A DNA stretch of 64,000 bases. Source: CBDBKL01 sp965206675 (GTDB taxonomy: Bacteria; Bdellovibrionota; Bdellovibrionia; Bdellovibrionales; JAKFYE01). A program made the position numbers and the translations under genes. The stretch spans positions 186,001 through 250,000 of the forward strand of contig CBDBKL010000007.1 of assembly GCA_965206675.1 (NCBI GenBank), written 5' to 3'. A model generated the notes under the pieces. It was not told the DNA's origin. It made no database searches and was given only the letters and a program-made list of their open reading frames with translations. This document shows, in pieces, positions 7,980-17,301 of this stretch (position 1 is its first letter; each line of letters opens with the position of its first letter).

Positions 7980-8340
7980 TAAAAATCCCTTTGAGAATGA
8001 TTCAGAGGAAGATATAGACAGTGAAGCTTCAGGAGTTGGCGGAAAAGCTAAAGATGTTATAAAAAAGCTTTTTATGGTGGGTACTGCGGCGGCTTTTATG
8101 ACAGAAGAGAGCGTTCGTCAGTATTTAAGTGAACTGAAATTGCCAAAAGAGGTTTTAAATTCCCTAATTCAAGGAGCTAATAAGTCAAAAGAAGAGCTTA
8201 TAAAGCGTGTCAGTAAAGAAATTATAGCTATTATTCGAAAAATTAATTTTGTAAAAGAAGCCTCTTATTTTATTGAAAATCACAAGTTTAAAATAAATGC
8301 AGAGATTGAAATTTTAAAAAAGGATCAAGACAAGGAATAG
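7969..8340 (+). CDS. Small helical protein, possibly phasin-like
   Basis: I do not recognise this family with certainty. The protein is about 123 residues long from the ATG at 7969; a GTG at 7960 in frame would add three residues. An acidic disordered N-terminus (about 25 residues) precedes a hydrophobic patch (LFMVGTAAAFM) and amphipathic helices with heptad-like spacing. The overall look resembles short phasin-like proteins, but this is only a resemblance. It overlaps the upstream SRPBCC gene by 11 bp, so the two are probably coupled. Confidence 0.7.
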   Translation: MKDDKNPFENDSEEDIDSEASGVGGKAKDVIKKLFMVGTAAAFMTEESVRQYLSELKLPKEVLNSLIQGANKSKEELIKRVSKEIIAIIRKINFVKEASYFIENHKFKINAEIEILKKDQDKE

Positions 8341-8380
8341 TATTTTTCTAAAAACTCTCTTACCTCATTACTTTATATAT

Positions 8381-8420
8381 GTGATTGCAACGAAGTAGAT
8401 GATACCTTTTCGACAGTCCT
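8381..8420 (+). repeat. Solitary 3' end of repeat family A
   Basis: These 40 bases are identical to 56308-56347, the 3' end of the complete family A element before ftsH. No 5' half is present here. The fragment ends 25 bases before the recG start codon, in the same orientation relative to the gene as the copy before ftsH. Confidence 0.9.
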
Positions 8421-8445
8421 ATATCCAGAGAGGGGATTTTTTAAT

Positions 8446-10515
8446 ATGCCCATCCGTTGTGATACGTCAGTCCAATACCTTAAAGGGGTGGGCCCACGGG
8501 TTGCTCAAATTTTGTCCAAAAAAAATATCTATACAGTTGAAGATTTATTGAATTGGTATCCTAGAGGTTATGAAGATCGAAGAGCGGCTAGAACCTTATC
8601 TAGTCTTTCACCAGGGGATAGAGTTTCCGTTATAGCTGAGATTTTTCAAGTTTCTTATATAAATTTGGGAAGAACTCGAAAGCGCATATATAATGTTAGA
8701 ATTAAAGATTCTTCTGGATATATGTCTTGTAAATTTTTTCGCATTCCATTTCGGGGATATTTTGACCGTCTTCAAAAAGGAAAACGTGTACGTGTTATTG
8801 GTAAGGTTACAAGTTACAATGGACAAATTGAATTTCATCATCCAGATATATTAGATGTTAATGAAAACGATGAGAACAAGGATGAAATTGTACCTCTATA
8901 CACAGAAATAGAAGGACTATCTCATCAACGTGTTTTAAAAATACTAAAAACAGCATTTTCACTAATTGAAGATATTCCAGATACGTTACCGGAAACAGTT
9001 ATAAGAGAAAACAATTTACTCTCTAGGAAAGAGGCTATTGTTAAAATACATTTTCCGGAATTAAGCGATGCCGATAAGATTTTTGAAATGAAAACCTCTG
9101 CTTATCAAAGGTTAATTTTTGAAGAGTTTTTTTGGTTAGAATTACAATTGGCAAAAAAAAGACTACAGTTCACTAGGAAAAAAGGAGCTCTTATAAAAGA
9201 AGATAAGACGCTATTTGATAGAATCCAATTAGACTATAACCTCACAGGTGCGCAAAATCGTACATTGGATGAAATTATTAAGGATATAACGTCCGGGTAT
9301 CCTATGTTGCGTTTGATTCAAGGAGATGTTGGCAGTGGAAAGACTATTGTGGCTCTTTTGGCAGCTTCAATAGTTATTGAAAATGATTTTCAAGTTGCAT
9401 TAATGGCTCCTACTGAAATTTTAGCAGAACAACATTTTAAAACAGCACAATCACTTTTTAAGGATTTAGATGTTAAAGTTGATCAGTTGGTGGGTTCTTT
9501 AAATTTAAAAGCAAAGAAGGAGCGTATTGCCAAACTTGAAAGTGGAGAAACAAATTTAATTATTGGTACACATGCACTCATTCAAGAAGGGGTGAATTTT
9601 AAAAATTTAGGTTTTGTTATAGTTGATGAACAACATCGTTTTGGAGTTAAACAAAGAGGTCTTTTAAAACTTAAAGGAAAATCTCCTCATTTTTTAGTTA
9701 TGACAGCGACACCAATTCCTAGAACATTAGCTATGACTGTCTATGGAGATTTAGAGGTTTCAGTTCTTAATGAATTACCGCCTGGACGCATTCCCGTTCT
9801 CACTCGTTTGGTCTATTCTTCATCACATGAAAAAATGTGGAACTTTCTTAAACAAGAGGTTGAAAGCGGACGACAAGCTTATGTCGTATATCCTCTTGTT
9901 GAAATGAGTGAAAAGATGGATTTAAAGGCTGCAGAAATGGGGTATGTTGAGCTGGAAAAAAAGTTTAGAACTTTAAAAGTTGGGTTACTACATGGTCAGA
10001 TGAAATCTTTAGAGAAAGATACTATTATGAAACAGTTTCGCGATAGGGAAATTCAGATTCTTGTTTCGACTTCTATTATTGAAGTCGGTGTTGATGTTCC
10101 TAATGCAACTATTATGGTTATAGAGCATGCTGAAAGATTTGGACTATCACAACTTCATCAATTACGTGGCCGTGTAGGAAGGGGTTCTGGAAAAAGCTAT
10201 TGTTTTCTTTTACCGGGATACGCTCTCTCTGAGGAATCTAGAGAAAGATTGAATATTATGACAAGGACCGTCGATGGGTTTAAAATTGCCGAAGCGGATT
10301 TAGAAATTCGTGGTCCAGGGGAATTTCTAGGAGCGAAACAATCGGGTTTACCGGGATTTCGTATAGCGCACCTCACCAGAGATATAGATCTTTTAAAAAA
10401 GGCTCGCAAATCTGCTTTTGAAATTATTACCAAAGATCCTGATTTAAAACTACCAGAACATGTAAAATTGCAAGAAAAATTGGAAAAAAATTTAGACTTA
10501 TTTAGCAGTGGCTAA
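8446..10515 (+). CDS. recG: ATP-dependent DNA helicase RecG
   Basis: RecG remodels stalled replication forks and branch-migrates Holliday junctions. The 689-residue protein has the N-terminal wedge/OB domain (about 1-200), then helicase motifs: I at GDVGSGKT, II as DEQH followed by RFG, III as MTATPIPRT, and VI with QLRGRVGRG. The C-terminus has the GPGEFLGAKQSGLPGFRIA segment of the TRG region. Length is normal. GAGAGGGGA lies about 10 bases before the ATG. A fragment of repeat family A sits directly upstream, so the leader may be structured. Confidence 0.97.
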   Translation: MPIRCDTSVQYLKGVGPRVAQILSKKNIYTVEDLLNWYPRGYEDRRAARTLSSLSPGDRVSVIAEIFQVSYINLGRTRKRIYNVRIKDSSGYMSCKFFRIPFRGYFDRLQKGKRVRVIGKVTSYNGQIEFHHPDILDVNENDENKDEIVPLYTEIEGLSHQRVLKILKTAFSLIEDIPDTLPETVIRENNLLSRKEAIVKIHFPELSDADKIFEMKTSAYQRLIFEEFFWLELQLAKKRLQFTRKKGALIKEDKTLFDRIQLDYNLTGAQNRTLDEIIKDITSGYPMLRLIQGDVGSGKTIVALLAASIVIENDFQVALMAPTEILAEQHFKTAQSLFKDLDVKVDQLVGSLNLKAKKERIAKLESGETNLIIGTHALIQEGVNFKNLGFVIVDEQHRFGVKQRGLLKLKGKSPHFLVMTATPIPRTLAMTVYGDLEVSVLNELPPGRIPVLTRLVYSSSHEKMWNFLKQEVESGRQAYVVYPLVEMSEKMDLKAAEMGYVELEKKFRTLKVGLLHGQMKSLEKDTIMKQFRDREIQILVSTSIIEVGVDVPNATIMVIEHAERFGLSQLHQLRGRVGRGSGKSYCFLLPGYALSEESRERLNIMTRTVDGFKIAEADLEIRGPGEFLGAKQSGLPGFRIAHLTRDIDLLKKARKSAFEIITKDPDLKLPEHVKLQEKLEKNLDLFSSG

Positions 10516-10769
10516 AGATAGTGAGAAAAACTTTTCTATTTGATGAGTTTTTAATCAGGTCCTTTTTCATGGATTCATAATAAATTTGAGATTGATTTCA
10601 CTTACGCTTAAAATAGAACGCCCTTTCAGTTTTAGATGGGATTTAGACGGGGAGCGTAGCTCAAAGGTAAAGAAAACCAAAGTGAAAAAGATCATAAATA
10701 GATCTTTAGAACATGTAAGCCGTATTGGGAAATTGAAACGTCTTTCTTGGATGATTGAAGGAGGGACTT

Positions 10770-11930
10770 TTGCGTCGAGTTTTGTCTTTTGTGTTGGTAC
10801 TGAGCCTAATTTTACCTCTACCGGTTTATTCTCAAGGCGCAGACAAAAAGGAAGCTCTAGCCGTTGAGCTTGCCTTTCAGTTATCTCGTTTAAAAACTTA
10901 TTATCAGCAACCCTTAGGGGAGTCTCCCATCTTTGAAATTCTATCTTCTTATGAAGAGGATAAGGATATACGTAATATACTTCTAGAAAAAGAATCCTTT
11001 GTTATGAATTGGGATTCGCAAGCCACTCATGATTTAAGGGTTAAGCAAATCAATACGCCTCATCAAAAATTTATTCAAATTGCAAGACGGATAGCTCTGA
11101 CTAAAGCCATTGACTCTCTTTTTCTTTATCAATCTCTAATTCACGGTAGAGAAAGAAGACATTTTATATCTTCAGCGTTAAGAGATAAGATTTCTGAACA
11201 GTATTCAGGGTTAAGTGATTTTTTAGAAATGTATATTTCTGCCCATGAAGATTTTGATGAGTCAGAATGGGAAACGCTTCAAGAGGCTGCTCTTAAATCT
11301 CTTATCTTAAAGGGGATGAGTGTTGGAGCTTTAGAACAAAAAGTCGAAGAATTAGATGGAGAGTTAAAAGTTCTGCAAGCCAGTCTTAAAGATGCTTCTA
11401 TATCTGAACGTGAAACAATAGACATAGATATCTTAGAAAGAACAGAAGATGAGATGATGCTTTATTAGTGGAGATTGATTCTCAGTTATCTGAATCTTCC
11501 TCTTATTCTTTGTTAACTGAAAAAGTTCAAGTTCATGGAGAACGTAGTCAAAAATCACTTTCTTTATTTCTAAGGGAGTTCCATGATATTCAGATATATA
11601 ATTTGGGTGTCATTGATTTTGAACCTGATTCTCATGAAGAAATAAAAGAACAGATGGAAGTTTTCCTTCAGGAAAGATTGCCTCAGTATGTTTCTGATAT
11701 TGAATCGTTTATTGAAGCTCTTTTTGACAGAAGAAGAGGAAGCTCTTGCGCCCCTTATAGCTTTACGCCAATCCACCATTCAAAGGATTGATGAAACAAT
11801 AAAACAGTTAAAAAAAGAAAACCTCTATAATGAATATCTTCCCTCTATAGAAGATTATGAACTTGTCAGTCATAAATTAGGTCGTCGTTATGGATTTGAT
11901 GTGGATCGATACAACACTATGACAAACTAA
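10770..11930 (+). pseudogene. Frameshifted gene for an exported coiled-coil protein
   Basis: Read as one gene, this encodes about 387 residues of unknown function. TTG at 10770 is preferred because GGAGGG is 4 bases away and it gives a signal peptide (MRRVLSFVLVLSLILPLPVYSQ). The first frame stops at 11468; the sense continues in the -1 frame (...ALLVEIDSQL...) to about 11725. It then returns to the first frame inside a run of five T (LTEEEEALAPLIALRQ...) and stops at 11930. A one-base loss and a one-base gain explain this. Residues 180-240 look coiled-coil. It could be a decaying gene, programmed frameshifting or sequence error. The next gene begins 4 bp later. Confidence 0.6.
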
Positions 11931-11934
11931 TGAA

Positions 11935-13503
11935 ATGATGCGTGTTTTTTTGACAAGTTTAACTTTAGCTCAAGTTGCAAAATGGACTTCAAAAAATGTA
12001 CGTTGGGGGAATTCATGGAAAACTTTAACAGGGAATAAATCAGGTAAAGGACTTCATCGATTAGGACGTAAGGGAGCGGCTTGGTTAGCAAAATGGCTTG
12101 GAGGACCATTAGTGGTGGCTGGATTTACAGCTGTTGAACTCAATGATTTAAGAAATTGGGTGAAAAAATCAGATTATAGAAGGTTTTTAAAAGGATACTT
12201 AGTCTCAGGTCATAAAGCGGGAATTGTTCCTTATGAATATGCCAAATTCGCTAATGAATATGATAATACAGATATAACTTGGATGGCAGTGGCTAGTGCT
12301 ATTACAACTTATGCTTTATTTCGAAGGTATAAGAATTTTTCAATAAATAAAAGATTAAGACCGGTGGGTGAATGGGGAAGAAATTTATTTCGTTTAGGGA
12401 GAGGGTTCTTAAGAGGACATAAGCAAGCTGTTCGTCAAATTGTTACAACACGATCTAAAAACGTATTAGCTAATGGATCCTTACGTTTAAAACGGGGTTT
12501 AGAGCTAAGAATGAATGGAGTGTGGCTGGGTAAACAATTGACCAATTTGAGTATTGTTGCAGCCAGTGTAGGGATTATGATGAATGTTCATTATAACCGT
12601 GCAGGATTTGGTCATGTCACATCGGCTATTTATAGATCTGCTAGAAATGCATTTGGCACTGAAAGTACTTTTATGGAGGAAATGTGGGACACTTTTGCTC
12701 GAGTTTATTTTGATAATAAACAAGCCTATATGGATTTAGTTTCGGTATCTGTGGCTGATACGATTATCACTATGGGATCAAATAGCCCAATTAATCTTTC
12801 AAGTGTGTTACCACAGGCTAGTAGTGGTGTGACTCCTGTAGCTAGTGGAAAAATCTTGTCTCATCGTTATGGAGCGGTTGGATTTCTAGGAGAAATCTTT
12901 TCTCAATATTTTGCAAGACAAAAAATGGACCCATTTGACAGTCAATCTGAGAATCAGAGAAAACGTTGGGGAGTTTTAGATGAAATTACATGGGAGAGAC
13001 CATTGTTTCATTATGCTTTTTCTGCCTCTTTTGGGTATTTAAAATATATGCATGCCTTTGTTCCTATTAGGAATCGTATGTTACGTCCATATATGCAACG
13101 TATTATTGATCGTCGTAGTTCTTACCCTTTAAGTTTATCTAATAAGGCACTTCCCTTTGCAGCTTTGCACTTAAGTGAAAATAAACTCAGATCCTATGGG
13201 ATTTGGTCTATGACTAATTTTGTCTTATCTTTGGGAAGTAGTGCTGTTGGAAATACGAGTTTTGTAGAATCTATTAGTAATCTTAAAGAAGTCTTAAATA
13301 ATAATCGTGCTTTAAGAGCCAGTTTGATTGAAAGAGTTGAAGCTGGATTGGCTGAACAAAATTTAGAATATACTGAAAGTGTATTAGAAGATTTAGTGGA
13401 TCAGGTAAAAGTTTTTGCTGATGAAGCTGAAAGAAATATGCCTTTTATTGAAAATTATTTAGAAGAGTCAATAGACAATGCAATCAATGAAAATTTGCCT
13501 TAG
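11935..13503 (+). CDS. Unknown membrane-associated protein
   Basis: I do not recognise this 522-residue protein. It has Arg/Lys-rich stretches, several short hydrophobic segments (near residues 50-65, 115-125 and 205-220) and an acidic helical C-terminus. There is no clear signal peptide and no Shine-Dalgarno before the ATG pair at 11935/11938. It follows the frameshifted exported gene by 4 bp. Translation could be coupled, or this could be the rest of the same protein after a third one-base change, since the frame reads on upstream for four codons (QTNE) before a stop. Codon use and base composition look like the neighbours. Confidence 0.7.
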   Translation: MMRVFLTSLTLAQVAKWTSKNVRWGNSWKTLTGNKSGKGLHRLGRKGAAWLAKWLGGPLVVAGFTAVELNDLRNWVKKSDYRRFLKGYLVSGHKAGIVPYEYAKFANEYDNTDITWMAVASAITTYALFRRYKNFSINKRLRPVGEWGRNLFRLGRGFLRGHKQAVRQIVTTRSKNVLANGSLRLKRGLELRMNGVWLGKQLTNLSIVAASVGIMMNVHYNRAGFGHVTSAIYRSARNAFGTESTFMEEMWDTFARVYFDNKQAYMDLVSVSVADTIITMGSNSPINLSSVLPQASSGVTPVASGKILSHRYGAVGFLGEIFSQYFARQKMDPFDSQSENQRKRWGVLDEITWERPLFHYAFSASFGYLKYMHAFVPIRNRMLRPYMQRIIDRRSSYPLSLSNKALPFAALHLSENKLRSYGIWSMTNFVLSLGSSAVGNTSFVESISNLKEVLNNNRALRASLIERVEAGLAEQNLEYTESVLEDLVDQVKVFADEAERNMPFIENYLEESIDNAINENLP

Positions 13504-13663
13504 GACCTAGCAAATTTTGCACACTTATCATTTTTATAGGGAGCTTTGAGGGTGATTTTTCACAACAATTTGACTCTAGTTTGCTTTAAAAAGCTGTGAG
13601 TAGTGAGGGAATAGTTAAGGGGTTTAGAGGTTGTAGGGAAGACAGGATTTAGATGAGATTTAT

Positions 13664-13692
13664 TTGATAAATCGTGTCAAAAATGGTATACC
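13664..13692 (+). promoter_or_regulatory. Candidate sigma-70 promoter of carD
   Basis: TTGATA (13664-13669), a 17-base spacer and TATACC (13687-13692) lie 49 bases before the carD start. Spacing is ideal; the boxes match 5 of 6 and 4 of 6. Confidence 0.55.
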
Positions 13693-13740
13693 TGTGGGGC
13701 TTCATTATTAAGTGAGAAAAGATCTAAATAAGGAGAATGC

Positions 13741-14229
13741 ATGGCTTTATTTAAAGTTGGGGATATGGCTGTTTACCCAAGCCATGGTGTAGGGAAAATT
13801 GTTTCGATTGAGACCAAAGAAATCATGGGGAACAAGCAAGTTTTCTATTCCATTAAAATTTCTGAAACAGGAATGAGGATCATGGTTCCGGAGGAAAAAT
13901 TTAAAGCCATTGGAGTGCGTCCCATTATTACAAAAGATGAAGCCAATACAGTTCTAGGTATTCTTAATAAAAAGGATATAAAGATTGATAATCAGACATG
14001 GAATAGGCGTTATAGGGAATATATGGAGAAAATTAAGACAGGTTCGGTTTTTGAAATTGCAGAAGTTTTACGTGATCTTTTTCTTCTAAAGGTAGATAAA
14101 GAGTTAAGTTTTGGGGAAAGAAAAATGCTAGATACAGCTCGCAATCTTCTTGTTACAGAGTTAGCTTTGGCAACAAAGCAAAATGAAAGGACTATGGAGG
14201 AGCAAGTTCGTGGTATTTTTAATGCCTAA
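13741..14229 (+). CDS. carD: CarD/CdnL family transcription regulator
   Basis: The protein has an N-terminal RNA-polymerase-interacting domain (FKVGDMAVYPSHGVGKI, about residues 3-60) and a C-terminal helical DNA-binding domain (WNRRYREYMEKIKTG onward). This is the CdnL/CarD form that binds the RNA polymerase beta subunit and stabilises open complexes at rRNA and other promoters. Its 162 residues match that short form, not the larger Myxococcus CarD with an HMGA tail. AAGGAG lies 6 bases before the ATG. The gene is monocistronic, with a good promoter candidate upstream and about 195 bp to gltX. Confidence 0.93.
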   Translation: MALFKVGDMAVYPSHGVGKIVSIETKEIMGNKQVFYSIKISETGMRIMVPEEKFKAIGVRPIITKDEANTVLGILNKKDIKIDNQTWNRRYREYMEKIKTGSVFEIAEVLRDLFLLKVDKELSFGERKMLDTARNLLVTELALATKQNERTMEEQVRGIFNA

Positions 14230-14424
14230 TTCTGCCCAAAAGTCCATTTGCTATTCCTATTCTTTAAACTGTTATTTTTAAGCTTTTGATCATACTAAAA
14301 AGTTCATTCTCTTTTTATAGTAAACAAAGATTAAAAGGCCGTGTTAAAGATTTTCTTTTTATTTTCAAAGAGATTAGATGGACAAAGAAAAATATTTCTT
14401 GCAAATTGATCTTTTGGAGATTTT

Positions 14425-15852
14425 ATGAAAGTTCGCACACGATTTGCTCCTAGTCCAACGGGTTACCTTCATGTGGGAGGGGCGCGTACAGCCCTCTATA
14501 ATTGGGCTTATGCAAAGAAAATGAAGGGGGTTTTTGTACTAAGAGTTGAAGATACGGATGAAGTACGATCCAATAAAAAGGCTTTAGATCTTCAATTGTC
14601 TGACTTAGAAAGTCTGGGTTTAAATTGGGATGAAGGACCTCATGTTAATGGACCCTATGGCCCTTATAAGCAAAGCGAGCGTCGAGATATTTATAATACC
14701 TATGCTCAACAACTACTTGAATCAGGTAAGGCCTTTTATTGCTTTTGTTCTGATGAAGAGCTTCAGAACAAAAGGCAAAAAGCTTTAAAAGAAGGACGTC
14801 CTCCACACTATGATGGTCATTGTCGTGATCTAGATAATGCTCAAAAACGGCTAGAATCCGGTGAGAAAGCTGCCATAAGACTTAAAGTTCCTGAGCAAAA
14901 AAAAAAGTATACGTTTAAGGATCTTATTCGTTCTGAAGTTACTTTTTCTTCAGATATGGTTGGAGACTTTATAATCTTAAGATCAGATGGCATGCCAGTT
15001 TATAATTTTTGTTGTGCTATAGATGATGCATTGATGAAAATTACACATGTCTTAAGGTCAGAAGAACATTTAAGCAATACCTTAAGGCAGATTATAGTTT
15101 TTGAAGTTTTGGATTTTCCAGTTCCTGAGTTTGGTCATTTTTCTATCATTTTAGGAGAAGATAGACAGAAATTGAGTAAACGGCATGGAGCTACAAGTTG
15201 CTATGAATATCTCAATGAAGGTTTTTTGCCAGAGGCGATTAAAAATTACCTGTCTCTTTTAGGTTGGAGTCACCCCGAGGGTATGGAGATATTTTGTCAA
15301 AATGAATTTATTGAAAAATTCGAATTTAATCGTGTCATTTCATCTCCTGCTATCTTTGACAAAGAAAAGTTAAAATGGATTAATTCTTCTCATTTAAGGC
15401 ATTTGGATCATAAAAATCTGTGGGATAGACTTTTGCCTTTTTTAGGCCATATCCAGTTACCAAAAGATCCAGAATGGATTGAACGATCTTTAAATGTATT
15501 TAAAACATCTATGACAACTCTTAAAGATGCTATCGAACTCTATCAACCTTTAAGTGATTCTTTTGTCATTTTTAAAGAGGGAAGAGAAGTTTTAGATTGG
15601 AAATCTTCAAAAGATGTCATTAAAAAGTGGAAAGAGAAAATAGGTGAAAAGAAGACATCTTATCTGACGGAGAGTCGGTTTATAGAAATTCAAAACTCTA
15701 TAAAAGTAGAACTCAAGGTTAAGGGAAAAGATCTTTTTATGCCCATAAGAGTTGCTGTTATAGGTAAACCTCATGGTGCAGAGTTAAAACAGTTAGTTCC
15801 TTTAATAGAAATAAGTGATTTAATATTAAGGGCTAATAAATGTTTGGAGTAA
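14425..15852 (+). CDS. gltX: Glutamyl-tRNA synthetase
   Basis: This class I aminoacyl-tRNA synthetase charges tRNA-Glu in the cytoplasm. The 475-residue protein opens with RFAPSPTGYLHVGGARTALY (HIGH motif as HVGG) and has KLSKRHG (KMSKS) near residue 252. A C-terminal helical anticodon-binding region follows. Length is normal. Whether it is discriminating or also charges tRNA-Gln cannot be decided from the sequence. It is the first gene of a tight gltX-cysS-uvrB-uvrC run, with cysS starting 3 bases after its stop. Confidence 0.97.
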   Translation: MKVRTRFAPSPTGYLHVGGARTALYNWAYAKKMKGVFVLRVEDTDEVRSNKKALDLQLSDLESLGLNWDEGPHVNGPYGPYKQSERRDIYNTYAQQLLESGKAFYCFCSDEELQNKRQKALKEGRPPHYDGHCRDLDNAQKRLESGEKAAIRLKVPEQKKKYTFKDLIRSEVTFSSDMVGDFIILRSDGMPVYNFCCAIDDALMKITHVLRSEEHLSNTLRQIIVFEVLDFPVPEFGHFSIILGEDRQKLSKRHGATSCYEYLNEGFLPEAIKNYLSLLGWSHPEGMEIFCQNEFIEKFEFNRVISSPAIFDKEKLKWINSSHLRHLDHKNLWDRLLPFLGHIQLPKDPEWIERSLNVFKTSMTTLKDAIELYQPLSDSFVIFKEGREVLDWKSSKDVIKKWKEKIGEKKTSYLTESRFIEIQNSIKVELKVKGKDLFMPIRVAVIGKPHGAELKQLVPLIEISDLILRANKCLE

Positions 15853-15855
15853 AAA

Positions 15856-17301
15856 TTGGATCAGTTTATTTATAATACACAATCCAGAAAAAAAGAAAAA
15901 TTTATTCCTATTGAATCTGGAAAAGTGAAAATGTATGTTTGTGGACCTACAGTTTACGACTTTCTTCACGTTGGAAATTTTAGAGGGGCTATATTTTTTA
16001 ATCTTGTAGCGAATTGGTTTCGTGAGTGTCAGTTAGATGTAACTTATGTTTATAATTATACAGATATTGATGATAAGATTATTGATAGAGCTAACAAAGA
16101 GAATGTTAAACCTTCAGAAATTGCTAAACAGTATATAGAGGAATTTGAAAAAGACTTTCAGCAATTAGGCCTTTCTTCTCATGAGCATAATCCTAGAGCA
16201 ACAGAGTATATCGATGCCATTAAAGACATTGTAAATCAGCTTTTAAAAAATAAAAAAGCATACATTATAAATGGTGAAATTTTTTATGCTGTAAAAAAAT
16301 TCAAAGACTATGGAAAATTGAGCGGGAAAAAAATTGATGAACTGATGTCTGGTGCCCGTGTAGAAGTGGACTCTAAGAAAGAAAATCCTTTGGATTTTGT
16401 ACTTTGGAAACCGGCTAAAGAAGGGGAGGTTTACTGGGATTCGGAATGGGGAAAGGGTAGGCCGGGTTGGCATATTGAATGTTCAGCTATGAGTTTGTCT
16501 ATCTTAGGCGATAGTATTGACATTCATGGTGGAGGAAAAGATTTGATATTTCCACACCATGAAAATGAAATAGCCCAAAGTGAAGGAGTCACAACTAAAC
16601 CTTTTGTAAAGTATTGGATGCATCATGAATTTTTAAATATGGGTTTAGAAAAAATGTCTAAAAGTTTGGGAAACTTACAGACAGCGAGGTCATTTTTAGA
16701 ATACTATCATCCAGAAGTCATGAAGGCTTTGTTTTTATCAGTGCACTATCGAAGCGAGCTTGATTTTTCTAATATAACTATACATCAATCTATAGCACGA
16801 CTTGCAAGGCTCTATTCCGCCTTTGCCTTAGCTAAAAATATTGCGCAAAAAGGAGTGCCAGATAGTGATTTTAAAAACTCTATTACTCATGCAGAAAAAC
16901 AGGTGAAGGATTCACTTTGTGATGATTTTAATACACCTGAAGTATTTGCTAGATTTTTTGAACTTGTACGATTATTTAATACAAAATATAAAAAAGGCCA
17001 AACGCCTTCTAAAGCGATGGCTGCAAATGCTGATTTGTTAGTTTCATTTTTTAAAAAATATGGATCACTTATGTCTTTATTTCAAGAGACTCCAGAGCAT
17101 TTTTTAAAAACTTTAGATGATATGCTCTTAAGACATAAAAATTTAAAACGTGAAGATATAGATAAATTAGTTTTTGAAAGAGGAGAGGCTAGGAAAAATA
17201 AAGATTTCAAGAGGGCAGATGAATTGAGAGATCAGCTAGATACAATGGATATTGAACTTCATGATTTTCCTCAGGGGACAGAATGGGAAGTGAAAAAGTA
17301 G
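15856..17301 (+). CDS. cysS: Cysteinyl-tRNA synthetase
   Basis: This class I synthetase attaches Cys to tRNA-Cys. The 481-residue protein has YVCGPTVYDFLHVGN (zinc ligand Cys and HIGH-like motif) near residue 28. WHIECSAMS and FPHHENE supply further zinc ligands, and KMSKSLGN lies near residue 268. The start is TTG at 15856, three bases after the gltX stop, with GGAGT inside the end of gltX as likely ribosome binding site. The 3' end overlaps uvrB by 19 bp. Confidence 0.97.
   Translation: MDQFIYNTQSRKKEKFIPIESGKVKMYVCGPTVYDFLHVGNFRGAIFFNLVANWFRECQLDVTYVYNYTDIDDKIIDRANKENVKPSEIAKQYIEEFEKDFQQLGLSSHEHNPRATEYIDAIKDIVNQLLKNKKAYIINGEIFYAVKKFKDYGKLSGKKIDELMSGARVEVDSKKENPLDFVLWKPAKEGEVYWDSEWGKGRPGWHIECSAMSLSILGDSIDIHGGGKDLIFPHHENEIAQSEGVTTKPFVKYWMHHEFLNMGLEKMSKSLGNLQTARSFLEYYHPEVMKALFLSVHYRSELDFSNITIHQSIARLARLYSAFALAKNIAQKGVPDSDFKNSITHAEKQVKDSLCDDFNTPEVFARFFELVRLFNTKYKKGQTPSKAMAANADLLVSFFKKYGSLMSLFQETPEHFLKTLDDMLLRHKNLKREDIDKLVFERGEARKNKDFKRADELRDQLDTMDIELHDFPQGTEWEVKK

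Noticed and set aside
10516..10754. Possible structured RNA in the 239-bp space after recG
   Set aside because: No stable stem set or known RNA core (SRP, 6S, RNase P, tmRNA) is visible.
10586..10867. 93-codon open frame starting at a TTG before the frameshifted gene
   Set aside because: It has no ribosome binding site, low-complexity Lys-rich sequence, and overlaps the better supported signal-peptide gene in another frame.
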